A DNA stretch of 61,828 nucleotides from the NCBI GenBank assembly GCA_031390045.1, contig JANMTB010000106.1:1-61828 (forward strand). The letters run 5' to 3'. This document shows, piece by piece, positions 53,211-61,539 of the stretch (positions within the stretch are counted from its first letter, which is position 1; every line of letters begins with the position of its first letter). The position numbers and the translations under genes are program-made. This DNA comes from Aalborgiella sp031390045 (lineage in GTDB: Bacteria > Pseudomonadota > Gammaproteobacteria > Burkholderiales > Burkholderiaceae_C). The notes below the pieces were generated by a model, which was given only the letters and a program-made list of their open reading frames with translations, ran no database searches and was not told the DNA's origin.

Positions 53211-54056
53211 ATGTCAAACACCACGTCAAATACCTTAAAAACTCCCATATTCGGCCTCATCGTGATTGGTGACGAAATCATGTCCGGCAAACGCGTGGAT
53301 AAGCATTTACCCAAAGTCGTCGAGCTGCTGGCGGAGCGCGGCTTGCAGCTTGAGTATGCGGATTACGTGGGCGATTCGCCTCAGCGCATCACAACCACGC
53401 TAAAACGCGCTTTTGACTCTGGCGATGTGGTGTTTTCCACTGGCGGCATAGGCGCGACACCAGATGATCACACGCGGCAATGTGCGGCTAAAGCATTGGG
53501 TGTTGAGCTTGCCTTGCACCCCGTCGCTGAGACCCTTATTCGTGAACGGATGAAAGATGTAGCGCGTGAGAACGGCACGGCTTATGAGCCAGCGCACGCG
53601 GATAATATTCATCGCCTGAACATGGGCATGTTCCCAGCTGGTGCGAAGATTATTGCGAATCCGTACAACAAGATTCCGGGTTTTAGTTGCGTCGGCAAAT
53701 CAGGGCAGGGCGCTGTCCACTTCGTGCCTGGATTTCCGGTCATGGCGTGGCCTATGGTGGCTTCTGTGTTGGATACGCAATACGCCGATCATTTCCAAAA
53801 ATCGGCGTATATTGAAAAATCGGTGATCGTTTTTGGCTCGATGGAAGCCATGCTGACACCTTTGATGCTGGAATTGGAGAAGAACCACGCTGGCATCAAG
53901 GTTTTTAGCTTGCCAAGTGTGGATCATCCCACGCATGGACGGCATATCGAGTTAGGTGTCAAGGGGACACCAGAGGCCGTGGCACTAGCTTACCCTGCCA
54001 TGTTGGCTGGGCTTCAGAAGTTTGAATCGAAATTAGGGCCTGAATTGGTGCGTTAA
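53211..54056 (+). CDS. CinA N-terminal domain / molybdopterin-binding (MoaB/Mog-fold) protein
   Basis: A 281-residue cytoplasmic protein with the COG1058 fold: FGLIVIGDEIMSGKRVDKHL, GDVVFSTGGIGATPDDHTRQ and NKIPGFSCVGKSGQGAVHFVPGFP. CinA-N proteins are ADP-ribose or nucleotide hydrolases in some bacteria; the C-terminal nicotinamide-nucleotide deamidase domain of full CinA is absent. It lies alone between the two repeat copies and the glnA control region. Confidence 0.87.
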   Translation: MSNTTSNTLKTPIFGLIVIGDEIMSGKRVDKHLPKVVELLAERGLQLEYADYVGDSPQRITTTLKRAFDSGDVVFSTGGIGATPDDHTRQCAAKALGVELALHPVAETLIRERMKDVARENGTAYEPAHADNIHRLNMGMFPAGAKIIANPYNKIPGFSCVGKSGQGAVHFVPGFPVMAWPMVASVLDTQYADHFQKSAYIEKSVIVFGSMEAMLTPLMLELEKNHAGIKVFSLPSVDHPTHGRHIELGVKGTPEAVALAYPAMLAGLQKFESKLGPELVR

Positions 54057-54075
54057 TGACCATACCCATGTTTAT

Positions 54076-54092
54076 TGCACCAAAATAGTGCA
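54076..54092 (+). promoter_or_regulatory. NtrC-binding site upstream of glnA
   Basis: TGCACCAAAATAGTGCA, a 17-bp palindrome one base from the NtrC consensus TGCAC-N7-GTGCA form with GGTGCA. A second half site (GGTGCA at 54120-54126) lies about three helical turns further downstream. Activation of glnA by phosphorylated NtrC, encoded in the same region, is expected. Confidence 0.8.
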
Positions 54093-54163
54093 ATGCATTG
54101 AAAGGTAAATTTTCGTTTCTGGTGCAGTTTGGCTTCATTTGAGCAGAGAAGCTTGTAAAATCC

Positions 54164-54180
54164 TTGGCACAAATCATGCT
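54164..54180 (+). promoter_or_regulatory. Sigma-54 promoter of glnA
   Basis: TTGGCACAAATCATGCT: the -24 GG and -12 GC are separated by exactly ten bases, matching the RpoN consensus TGGCAC-N5-TTGC except for ATGC. Transcription would begin near 54191, leaving a leader of about 50 bases before the glnA ATG. Confidence 0.78.
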
Positions 54181-54239
54181 TATTAAGCTTGTTTAGTCTG
54201 TTTTATTAACCCGCCAAATGGCGAATTTAGGAGATTTTG

Positions 54240-55655
54240 ATGGCAAAGACCGTCGCTGACGTGATGAAAATGGTTAAAGACAATGAGGTCAAGTTTGTTG
54301 ACTTCCGCTTTACCGATACCCGTGGCAAAGAACAGCACGTGACCGTGCCTGTGTCTCATTTTGACGAAGACAAATTCACCTCAGGCCACGCGTTTGACGG
54401 TTCTTCCATCGCTGGTTGGAAAGGCATTGAAGCATCTGACATGCAATTGATGCCTGACGCCAATACCGCCAACATTGACCCGTTCTTTGAAGAAACAACG
54501 ATGTTCATGAGTTGCGACGTGGTTGAGCCTGCAGATGGCAAAGCTTACGACCGTGACCCACGTTCTGTGGCCAAGCGCGCTGAAGCTTATTTGAAAGCTT
54601 CTGGCTTGGGCGACACAGCCTATTTCGGTCCAGAGCCAGAATTCTTCGTGTTTGACAGCGTTCGCTGGAACACAGACATGTCTGGTTCGTTCTTCAAGAT
54701 CGACGAATACGAAGCACCATGGAACTCTGGCGCGAAGATGGAGGGCAACAACCACGGCCACCGTCCAACCATCAAAGGCGGCTACTTCCCAGTGCCTCCA
54801 GTTGATAGCATGCACGACATGCGCTCTGAAATGTCTTTGATTCTCGAATCTTTGGGCATCCCAGTCGAAGTGCATCACCATGAAGTTGCAGGCCCTGGCC
54901 AAAACGAATTGGGCACCAAGTTCAGCACATTGACACAACGCGCTGACTGGACTCAAGTCTTGAAATACGTGGTACATAACGTAGCTAACGCTTACGGCAA
55001 AACCGCTACTTTCATGCCAAAACCTATCGTTGGCGACAACGGCTCTGGCATGCACGTACACCAGTCCATCTGGAAAGACGGCAAAAACTTGTTCGCTGGC
55101 GATGGCTATGCAGGTTTGTCTGACTACGCCTTGTTCTACATCGGCGGTATTATCAAGCACGCTCGTGCTTTGAACGCCATTACCAACCCAGGCACCAACA
55201 GCTATAAGCGTTTGGTTCCAGGCTACGAAGCACCGGTGAAATTGGCCTATTCTGCCAAAAACCGCTCTGCATCGATCCGTATTCCGCACGTGGCAAACCC
55301 TAAAGGTCGCCGTGTTGAAGCGCGTTTCCCAGATCCATTGATGAACCCTTACCTCGGCTTCGCAGCCTTGATGATGGCTGGCTTGGACGGCGTGGAAAAC
55401 AAAATCCACCCGGGCGAAGCTGCTTCTAAAGACTTGTACCATCTGCCACCGGAAGAGGACAAATTGATCCCAACCGTGTGCCACAGCTTGGACCAAGCCT
55501 TGGATTGCCTCGATGCAGACCGTTCTTTCCTGACCAAAGGCGGCGTCTTCACCGACAGCATGCTCGATGCTTACATCGAACTCAAAATGGGCGAAGTCAC
55601 ACGCATGCGTATGGCTACCCACCCGATTGAGTTTGACATGTACTACTCGCTGTAA
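54240..55655 (+). CDS. glnA: Glutamine synthetase type I
   Basis: A 471-residue dodecameric enzyme that makes glutamine from glutamate, ammonia and ATP. The ATG at 54240 (MAKTVADVMKMVKDN) has TAGGAG upstream; a TTG one codon earlier is not needed. Seen: DGSSIAGWKGIEASDM, the catalytic GPEPEFFVFD, the ammonia-site VEVHHHEVAGPGQNE, NGSGMHVHQSIWKDG and NRSASIRIP. The adenylylation tyrosine is Tyr400 in KDLYHLPPEED, so GlnE control is expected. Preceded by NtrC and sigma-54 sites and followed by a terminator and, further on, ntrBC. Confidence 0.97.
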   Translation: MAKTVADVMKMVKDNEVKFVDFRFTDTRGKEQHVTVPVSHFDEDKFTSGHAFDGSSIAGWKGIEASDMQLMPDANTANIDPFFEETTMFMSCDVVEPADGKAYDRDPRSVAKRAEAYLKASGLGDTAYFGPEPEFFVFDSVRWNTDMSGSFFKIDEYEAPWNSGAKMEGNNHGHRPTIKGGYFPVPPVDSMHDMRSEMSLILESLGIPVEVHHHEVAGPGQNELGTKFSTLTQRADWTQVLKYVVHNVANAYGKTATFMPKPIVGDNGSGMHVHQSIWKDGKNLFAGDGYAGLSDYALFYIGGIIKHARALNAITNPGTNSYKRLVPGYEAPVKLAYSAKNRSASIRIPHVANPKGRRVEARFPDPLMNPYLGFAALMMAGLDGVENKIHPGEAASKDLYHLPPEEDKLIPTVCHSLDQALDCLDADRSFLTKGGVFTDSMLDAYIELKMGEVTRMRMATHPIEFDMYYSL

Positions 55656-55706
55656 AGTGAGCTTGTAGCTCCGGTTAGCTGAACTTATTCAGCTTTCTGT
55701 AGACTA

Positions 55707-55742
55707 AAAAGGACGGTAAAGGTTTGCTTTTACCGTCCTTTT
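55707..55742 (+). terminator. Rho-independent terminator after glnA
   Basis: A 14-bp perfect stem (AAAAGGACGGTAAA / TTTACCGTCCTTTT) around a 7-base loop, 51 bases after the glnA stop. It probably limits read-through into ntrBC. Confidence 0.9.
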
Positions 55743-55789
55743 GCCGTTTGCGGCTTGCTTTATTGTTGATTTCGGTAGATTGCGGGATA

Positions 55790-56341
55790 ATGAAACCTAT
55801 GAAAATTTCGACCATTGTTCGTTCCTCCTTGTGGGCTGAGTGTTTTGTTGTTGTCCTTTTTGGAGCTCAGGTAGGCAGTAGCTTTGCCCAAGAGCGCATT
55901 TACCGCTGTGGCAATGAGTACACCAACAACATCAAGGACTCAAAAAGCGGAGGCTGCAAACTCGTCGAGGGCGGCAACGTCACCGTCGTGCAGGGCAATC
56001 GCATGCCTGCCGCAGAGCCAGTCCGCGTCGCTGCACTATCGCCCAAAACAGTCTCAACAAGTGCCCCGCGCGTTGACAATGCTGACCAAAAAATACGTGA
56101 TTCTGATTCACGGGCGATTTTAGAGTCTGAATTAAAACGATCCGAAGCCAAACAAGCCGAGCTTTTGAAAGAATACAACAACGGCGAGCCAGATAGAAAT
56201 GCGCTGGATATTAAAATGCCACAACGTTACACCGAACGCATTGCAGAGCTGAAGGCCAATATTGCCCGTAATGGCAGCGATATCGTAGGCATCAAACGTG
56301 AACTAGGCCGCAACCCTAGCGCTACGGGTAAATCAAATTAA
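55790..56341 (+). CDS. Exported DUF4124-like protein
   Basis: A 183-residue exported protein when started at ATG 55790; the frame opens earlier at 55724, but that part encodes the glnA terminator. After a signal peptide (SSFAQE cleavage region) comes a short DUF4124-like segment with two cysteines (RIYRCGNEYTNNIKD, GGCKLVEGGNV). A charged, probably helical C-terminal region follows (ILESELKRSEAKQAELLKEY). The role is unknown. It stands between glnA and ntrB, and its TAA stop overlaps the likely ntrB start region. Confidence 0.75.
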   Translation: MKPMKISTIVRSSLWAECFVVVLFGAQVGSSFAQERIYRCGNEYTNNIKDSKSGGCKLVEGGNVTVVQGNRMPAAEPVRVAALSPKTVSTSAPRVDNADQKIRDSDSRAILESELKRSEAKQAELLKEYNNGEPDRNALDIKMPQRYTERIAELKANIARNGSDIVGIKRELGRNPSATGKSN

Positions 56342-57383
56342 GTACCAGCCTTTTGACCTATTAGCCACCTCTGTGGCTGTGGTTCAGCATTCTGGCATTG
56401 TGCTGTTCGCCAATGCCGCCTTAGAAGACGCTTTAGGCACATCGCGACGCGTCATTCAAGGCGCACACATCTCGCACTGCTTTACCGAACCCGAGCAAAT
56501 GGATGCAGCGCTCGCAGGTGCTATTGCCAACCAATTTGCCACCTTGCGCTACGATGCTTGGCTCAAGCGCTTGGGGCAAGAGCCCGTTCCCGTGCACGTG
56601 ATCGTGACGCCAAGCGATGCCAGCAGCGACATCATGGTGGAATTGCTGCCCATTGAGCAACAGACCAAGCAAGACCGCGAGGAACGTTCGCAAGAGCAAG
56701 CACAAGCGAATAAGGAGCTAATTCGAAACTTGGCGCACGAGATCAAAAACCCTTTAGGCGGCATTCGCGGAGCCGCGCAGTTGCTTGAGATGGAAATTGC
56801 CGACAAAAGCTTGCATGAATACACCCAAGTGGTGATACATGAGGCGGATCGATTGCAATCCTTGGTAGACAGGCTTTTAGCACCGCACCGCAGACCGCAT
56901 GTGGTGGGCGATGTGAACATTCATGAGGTTTGCGAGCGCGTTCGCTCTTTGGTCTTGGCGGAGTTCCCTGCAGGTTTGACCATCAAACGCCAGTACGATA
57001 TCTCGATTCCTGAGTTCAGAGGCGACCGAGAACAGCTGATTCAAGCGCTGTTGAACATCGTTCACAATGCCAGCTATGCCCTAGAAAACCAAATTCAAAC
57101 AGCTGAGGCTGAAATTGTCTTGCAAACCCGTATTGCACGGCAGGTGACTTTTGGTAAACAGCGCTATAAATTGGCACTGGAATTGCATGTCATAGACAAC
57201 GGACCTGGCATTCCGGATGCAATCAAAGAACGCATTTTTTACCCGCTGGTGTCGGGCAGAGAAGGCGGCTCAGGCTTGGGGCTCACATTGGCGCAAACCT
57301 TTGTTGGGCAGCACAATGGCTTGATTGAATGCGACAGCGTGCCAGGACGGACTGATTTCAAAATATTAATACCGCTGCTTTGA
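56337..57383 (+). CDS. ntrB: Nitrogen regulation sensor kinase NtrB
   Basis: PAS-domain histidine kinase/phosphatase acting on NtrC under control of PII. Seen: HSGIVLFANAALEDALGTSR in the PAS domain, the phospho-histidine in NLAHEIKNPLGGIRGAAQLL, the N box LLNIVHNASYALEN and the G boxes DNGPGIP and GGSGLGLTLAQTFV. The first standard start is GTG 56373 (337 codons with its stop), which would cut off YQPFDLLATS, a part conserved in the family. In-frame codons extend back to an ATT at 56337 that overlaps the upstream TAA; this ATT is proposed as the start, giving 348 residues. Start uncertain; function firm. Confidence 0.9.
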   Translation: MKYQPFDLLATSVAVVQHSGIVLFANAALEDALGTSRRVIQGAHISHCFTEPEQMDAALAGAIANQFATLRYDAWLKRLGQEPVPVHVIVTPSDASSDIMVELLPIEQQTKQDREERSQEQAQANKELIRNLAHEIKNPLGGIRGAAQLLEMEIADKSLHEYTQVVIHEADRLQSLVDRLLAPHRRPHVVGDVNIHEVCERVRSLVLAEFPAGLTIKRQYDISIPEFRGDREQLIQALLNIVHNASYALENQIQTAEAEIVLQTRIARQVTFGKQRYKLALELHVIDNGPGIPDAIKERIFYPLVSGREGGSGLGLTLAQTFVGQHNGLIECDSVPGRTDFKILIPLL

Positions 57384-57430
57384 CTCATCTTTGATCGATT
57401 CTTGGCAGCCACTGGAAGGCAAGTAAGTAC

Positions 57431-59035
57431 ATGAAGCCCATTTGGATCGTAGATGATGACCAATCCATCCGCTTCGTTTTAGAAAAAGCACTGCTGCGCG
57501 AAAGCCTGCCCACGCGCAGTTTTACCAACCCGCGCGATGTGCTCACCGCACTCGCAGAGCTTGAAGTTGGCAGTGACCAAAATTCCGAGTTGGGGCCGCA
57601 AATTTTGGTCAGCGACATCCGCATGCCCGGTGGCTCGGGCTTGGATTTGCTTGAAAAAGTCAAACAAAAATTCCCCGGTTTGCCCGTCATAATCATGACG
57701 GCGTATTCTGACTTGGACAGTGCCGTGTCTGCCTTCCAAGGTGGCGCGTTTGAGTATTTGCCCAAACCGTTTGATGTGCCCAAAGCCGTGGAGCTGATTC
57801 GCCGCGCGGTGGACGAAAGCCTGCGTGAAGAGGTGGCTGAAGAGCGCATGGTGGCAGCGCCCGAAATGTTGGGCCAAGCGCCTGCCATGCAGGACGTCTT
57901 TCGCGCTATCGGCAAATTGAGTCAAAGCAATGTCACAGTGATGATCACCGGCGAAAGCGGCACCGGTAAAGAGCTGGTTGCCCGCGCTTTGCACAAACAT
58001 TCGCCACGCGGTGATGTGACGAAATCTGCGGCTAAAACGGGCTCAAATTTGCTGCCAACACTGACCCGCGAAGGCCCGTTTGTCGCCATCAACACCGCAG
58101 CCATCCCCAAAGATTTGTTGGAGAGCGAGCTTTTTGGCCACGAGCGCGGCGCTTTCACAGGCGCGCACACCATGCGCCGTGGCCGCTTTGAGCAGGCCGA
58201 TGGCGGCACCCTGTTTTTAGACGAAATTGGCGACATGCCGTTTGATTTACAAACACGGCTGCTTCGGGTGCTCAGTGACGGTCATTTCTACCGTGTCGGT
58301 GGCCACACAGCGATCAAAACCAATGTTCGCGTCATCGCCGCGACGCATCAAGACCTGGAGCAGCGCGTCAAAGAGGGCGGTTTTAGGGAAGACTTGTTCC
58401 ACCGCTTGAACGTCATTCGCCTGCGTCTGCCCGCTTTACACCAGCGTCGTGAAGACATTCCGATGCTGTCTAAGCACTTTCTCATACAAAGCGCCAAACA
58501 GCTAGGCGTCGAGCCTAAGCGTTTTACTGAGGCGGCTTTGGCGCAGTTGGCGGGTTTTAGTTTTCCAGGCAATGTGCGCCAGCTAGAGAATATCTGCCAT
58601 TGGCTCACCGTGATGGCGCCTAGCCAAGTGATCGAGCCCAAAGACTTACCGCCAGAAGTGCAGGGTTCGTCCATGAATGCCTATCACGCAGAAGCGATGT
58701 CACAACTTGCATCGCATCCTGAACCTGAAATAGTCGCTCGACCTGAGTCTGCTGAAGGTATCTCCTACAAAGGTATGCCAGAAGTTCAGCCCGAGCGCGT
58801 AGTGATGTCGAATGACGGCAATTGGGAACTTGGCATGGCCAAAGTCGCTAAAGAGCTATTGGCGACTGAGCGGACTGATGTGTGGGACGAGATGACGCGT
58901 CGCTTTGAATCGCATTTGATTCAAGCTGCTTTGCTAAGCACCAAAGGCCGCCGCGTTGATGCAGCGCATAAATTAGGCATTGGCCGCAACACCATCACGC
59001 GCAAGATTCAAGAATTAGGTTTAGACAAAGAGTAA
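57431..59035 (+). CDS. ntrC: Nitrogen regulation response regulator NtrC
   Basis: A 534-residue sigma-54 activator. Receiver domain at about 1-120, with the phosphorylated aspartate in ILVSDIRMPGGSGLDLLEKV. AAA+ domain with Walker A GESGTGKELVARALH, the GHERGAFTGAHTMRRG loop and Walker B GGTLFLDEIGDMP. A linker follows, then a Fis-type HTH (DAAHKLGIGRNTITRKIQEL). About 20 residues (DVTKSAAKTGSNLLPTLTRE) interrupt the region after HKHSPR, as in other betaproteobacterial NtrC proteins. It follows ntrB by 47 bases and should act on the NtrC site before glnA. Confidence 0.96.
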   Translation: MKPIWIVDDDQSIRFVLEKALLRESLPTRSFTNPRDVLTALAELEVGSDQNSELGPQILVSDIRMPGGSGLDLLEKVKQKFPGLPVIIMTAYSDLDSAVSAFQGGAFEYLPKPFDVPKAVELIRRAVDESLREEVAEERMVAAPEMLGQAPAMQDVFRAIGKLSQSNVTVMITGESGTGKELVARALHKHSPRGDVTKSAAKTGSNLLPTLTREGPFVAINTAAIPKDLLESELFGHERGAFTGAHTMRRGRFEQADGGTLFLDEIGDMPFDLQTRLLRVLSDGHFYRVGGHTAIKTNVRVIAATHQDLEQRVKEGGFREDLFHRLNVIRLRLPALHQRREDIPMLSKHFLIQSAKQLGVEPKRFTEAALAQLAGFSFPGNVRQLENICHWLTVMAPSQVIEPKDLPPEVQGSSMNAYHAEAMSQLASHPEPEIVARPESAEGISYKGMPEVQPERVVMSNDGNWELGMAKVAKELLATERTDVWDEMTRRFESHLIQAALLSTKGRRVDAAHKLGIGRNTITRKIQELGLDKE

Positions 59036-59048
59036 ATAGATAAAAATG

Positions 59049-59099
59049 GCTATAGCCGGCGTATTTATTGCCTAAGCAGCTATATTATTTATAGCGTTA
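59049..59099 (+). repeat. Dispersed 50-bp repeat, copy 14 (between ntrC and xth)
   Basis: GCTATAGCCGGCGTATTTAT, then TGCCTAAGCAGCTATATTAT and TTATAGCGTT. It lies between the convergent ntrC and xth genes, and its right end reaches into the last codons of xth. Confidence 0.92.
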
Positions 59100-59871
59100 C
59101 AACTACCGGCGCGTGGTCACTCGGCCGTTCGTTTTTACGCGGAGCTTTGTCGATGGCGCAGGCGGTCACGAATGCTTTCAAAGCGTTGCTGACCAAGATA
59201 TGGTCAATGCGCATGCCTTTGTTTTTTCTGAAACCAAAATCACGGTAATCCCACCAGCTGTAGCACTTGGCGGGTTGTTCGAACAAGCGGTGCGAATCGG
59301 TCAAACCCAATGCTATCAGAGCGCGCAGTTGGTAGCGTTCTTCTTCGGTACAGTGAATCGTGCCTTCTAAACCGACGGGATCCCACACATCCAAATCATC
59401 AAAAGTGATGTTGTAGTCGCCCATGATGACCAAGTTGGGGTGCGTTGCCAGCTCCTCTTTGAGCCAATCACGCAAACCACGTAGCCAACTCATTTTGTAG
59501 TCAAATTTCTCACTGCCGGGTTCTTGCCCGTTGGGGAAATACGTGCCTATGACGCGGATGCTTCCCAGTTTTTCATCCACGATAGTTGCCGTTATCACCC
59601 GCGCCGAATCATCGGTGAAACCAGGAATATTTTTCACCACATCCGCTACGGGTAGCGCAGCTTTGGTCAACAACGCCACGCCGTTGTAAGTTTTTTGGCC
59701 AAACCATTGCGCGTTGTAGCCCGCTTCAAGAAACGCAGCTGCCGGAAACTTGTCATCCGTCATCTTGGTTTCTTGCAGCGCCAGCACATCCACGGGGTGG
59801 GTGGCCAGCCAGTCCAGCACCTGCGGCAGGCGCACGCTGAGGGAGTTGATGTTCCAGGTCGCAAATTGCAT
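59089..59871 (-). CDS. xth: Exodeoxyribonuclease III
   Basis: A 260-residue endonuclease/exonuclease/phosphatase-fold enzyme for base-excision repair (AP endonuclease and 3'-exonuclease). The start is ATG 59869-59871 (MQFATWNINSLSVRLPQVLD); the frame is open further upstream but without family residues. Seen: DVLALQETKM, VIGTYFPNGQEPGSEKFDYK, the metal and catalytic GDYNITFDDLDVWDP, WWDYRDFGFRKNKGMRIDHI and the final RPSDHAPVVVTL. It starts 4 bases after the stop of the DUF4337 gene, so the two are probably co-transcribed. Confidence 0.95.
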   Translation of the reverse strand: MQFATWNINSLSVRLPQVLDWLATHPVDVLALQETKMTDDKFPAAAFLEAGYNAQWFGQKTYNGVALLTKAALPVADVVKNIPGFTDDSARVITATIVDEKLGSIRVIGTYFPNGQEPGSEKFDYKMSWLRGLRDWLKEELATHPNLVIMGDYNITFDDLDVWDPVGLEGTIHCTEEERYQLRALIALGLTDSHRLFEQPAKCYSWWDYRDFGFRKNKGMRIDHILVSNALKAFVTACAIDKAPRKNERPSDHAPVVVTL

Positions 59872-59875
59872 GGTA

Positions 59876-60478
59876 TTACTTGTGCAGCATGGCCAACACG
59901 CCAAGCACAAGACCAATGCCCGCAATGCCAAACATCGCGTATTCGAACCATTTTTTTCGGGTCAGCAGCGCAATCGCGGCCATCGCAATCGATACTTGCA
60001 AGACGGTTGTTGCCTGCGCCCAGCGGTGGTGCTGATGCATTTGCTCGTCGCTTCGCTTGTCCCAGTCAGTCGACTCCGCTTCCAGCTTCTCCGCATCCCC
60101 TTTGATCTTGTTTTTTTCGCTCTCGTAGCGTTCAATTTTGGTCTGGTAGCCCGTTTTTTTATCCTCAGGGGCTAAATCTTTCGCCAGTTCGGCCAAAGAC
60201 TGCTTGGTGCTTTTGGCTTGAAAGAAATTCCATTGGTTCGACGCTTCGGTTTTTTTGATCGCCGCATTGTTCTTGAACAGTCCAGCATTGGCTTGCGTCG
60301 TACCCCCCTGGTACGAAAAAATAGCGCCCACGGTGGCAATGATGGCGGTTACGACGGCGATTTGACCGACCATACCGCCTTTGTCGCTGCCACCATGATC
60401 GTCATCATGCCCGCCTTGGGCGGCGTGTTCTAGTTCGTGATCGTGCGGGCCGTGTACGTGAAAACCTTGTCCTGACAT
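59876..60478 (-). CDS. DUF4337-like membrane protein with His/Asp-rich N-terminus
   Basis: A 200-residue protein. The first 35 residues are rich in His, Asp and Gly (HVHGPHDHELEHA and GGHDDDHGGSDKGG), a possible metal-binding head. Then follow a first membrane helix (IAVVTAIIATVGAIFSYQGG), a charged middle segment likely to be coiled coil (YESEKNKIKGDAEKLEAEST), and two closely spaced C-terminal helices. The arrangement matches DUF4337; the function is unknown. Confidence 0.75.
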   Translation of the reverse strand: MSGQGFHVHGPHDHELEHAAQGGHDDDHGGSDKGGMVGQIAVVTAIIATVGAIFSYQGGTTQANAGLFKNNAAIKKTEASNQWNFFQAKSTKQSLAELAKDLAPEDKKTGYQTKIERYESEKNKIKGDAEKLEAESTDWDKRSDEQMHQHHRWAQATTVLQVSIAMAAIALLTRKKWFEYAMFGIAGIGLVLGVLAMLHK

Positions 60479-60500
60479 GTTTTTTTCCTAGTTGTAAAAA

Positions 60501-61010
60501 TCAAACGCGAGTGTATGTCACAAAGCTGTACTTCAAGCCCGTTGTGCTGGTGTGTTGTTCACGGTTTGTTTCTTTCCAATCAGCATCCAGTATGGGTGCG
60601 TAGGCATCACCCTCAAAGTCACTATCAATTTCGGTGACGACGACTCGCTTTGCGAGGGGCAAGGCTTGCGCATAAATTTGAGCCCCACCAATCACCCAAA
60701 CTTGCTCTGGACTGGGGTCAAGGATGATGCTCATATGCTCACAAATCGATAGCGCCTCAATCATATTATTCGCTGGCAACGCGCCGTCTGCACGCCAATC
60801 GACTTGACGGGTAATTACCACATTGGTTCGCCCGGGAAGCGGCCTAAATTTTGGCGGTATCGAGTCCCATGTTTTTCGCCCCATGACGACGGGGTATCCT
60901 AGCGTCATTCGTTTTAAATGCGCCAAATCCTCTGGCAAATGCCAAGGCATGGTGCCTTTGTTGCCAATGACGCGGTTTCGTGCTTGGGCCCAGATTAAAT
61001 TGATTTGCAT
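60501..61010 (-). CDS. folA: Dihydrofolate reductase
   Basis: A 169-residue NADPH-dependent enzyme that reduces dihydrofolate to tetrahydrofolate. Seen: INLIWAQARNRVIGNKGTMP with WHLPEDLAHLKRMTLGYPVV, VMGRKTWDSIPPKFRPLPGR and VWVIGGAQIYAQAL; the catalytic carboxylate is the Glu in LPEDLAHLK. It is placed close to thyA, which makes dihydrofolate during dTMP synthesis, with one small membrane protein gene between them. Confidence 0.96.
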   Translation of the reverse strand: MQINLIWAQARNRVIGNKGTMPWHLPEDLAHLKRMTLGYPVVMGRKTWDSIPPKFRPLPGRTNVVITRQVDWRADGALPANNMIEALSICEHMSIILDPSPEQVWVIGGAQIYAQALPLAKRVVVTEIDSDFEGDAYAPILDADWKETNREQHTSTTGLKYSFVTYTRV

Positions 61011-61013
61011 GAA

Positions 61014-61050
61014 TAAAGGCTTTAGTTTAATGAACTAAAGCCTTTATTTT
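61014..61050. terminator. Hairpin between the small membrane protein gene and folA
   Basis: A 14-bp stem (TAAAGGCTTTAGTT / AACTAAAGCCTTTA) with a five-base loop, followed by TTTT on the plus strand. It lies just upstream of folA and downstream of the membrane protein gene; on the minus strand the T-run is weak. Confidence 0.6.
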
Positions 61051-61088
61051 GCGCATTTAGCGCACGAAGGAAGAAATAAATGAGGTCT

Positions 61089-61355
61089 TTAAATCAAACG
61101 ATTTTTCTTAACTGTAATTAGCGATTCAGCTGCTTTGAAAACCAGCAGAATCACCAACGCACCACCAAGTCCACCTGCAACCATCGCTTCGGTACTCGAT
61201 AAACCGAAAAGCAAGGATATTGTCTTACCTAAGAACAAAGCTCCGGTGATGCCTGCAATGCTATTACCTAGTGCGCCTAAGCTGTAGCCACCGTTTAGCA
61301 ACGATGCGGCTTGACCTGATAAAACACCAATTGTTAGTAAAGTTAGTATATTCAT
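61089..61355 (-). CDS. Small membrane protein, GlsB/YeaQ-like
   Basis: An 88-residue protein with three hydrophobic segments. The start is the ATG at 61353-61355 (MNILTLLTIGVLSGQAASLL), with a GGTAACTTC further upstream but no strong ribosome site. The glycine pattern GALGNSIAGITGALFLGKTI recalls the GlsB/YeaQ/YmgE transglycosylase-associated family, but the similarity is limited and the function unknown. It lies between thyA and folA on the same strand. Confidence 0.65.
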   Translation of the reverse strand: MNILTLLTIGVLSGQAASLLNGGYSLGALGNSIAGITGALFLGKTISLLFGLSSTEAMVAGGLGGALVILLVFKAAESLITVKKNRLI

Positions 61356-61539
61356 AGTATTATTTTTGAGGTAACTTCGGTATTGAAGTGATGCAAAAGT
61401 ATACATATAAAAATGTGATTTAGTTGGAGAATTCACCGACTTTTACCTTGCGAAACAGTTGATATGTTTTGTTACATTTCTGTAAATTTTGAGCAGTATT
61501 TGCGCACTGGTTGCTTATTTTTAGCTTTATAAGTTTGAC

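Noticed and set aside
54381..55622. 413-codon open frame on the minus strand opposite glnA
   Set aside because: Long only because of glnA codon use; no ribosome site and no recognisable protein features.
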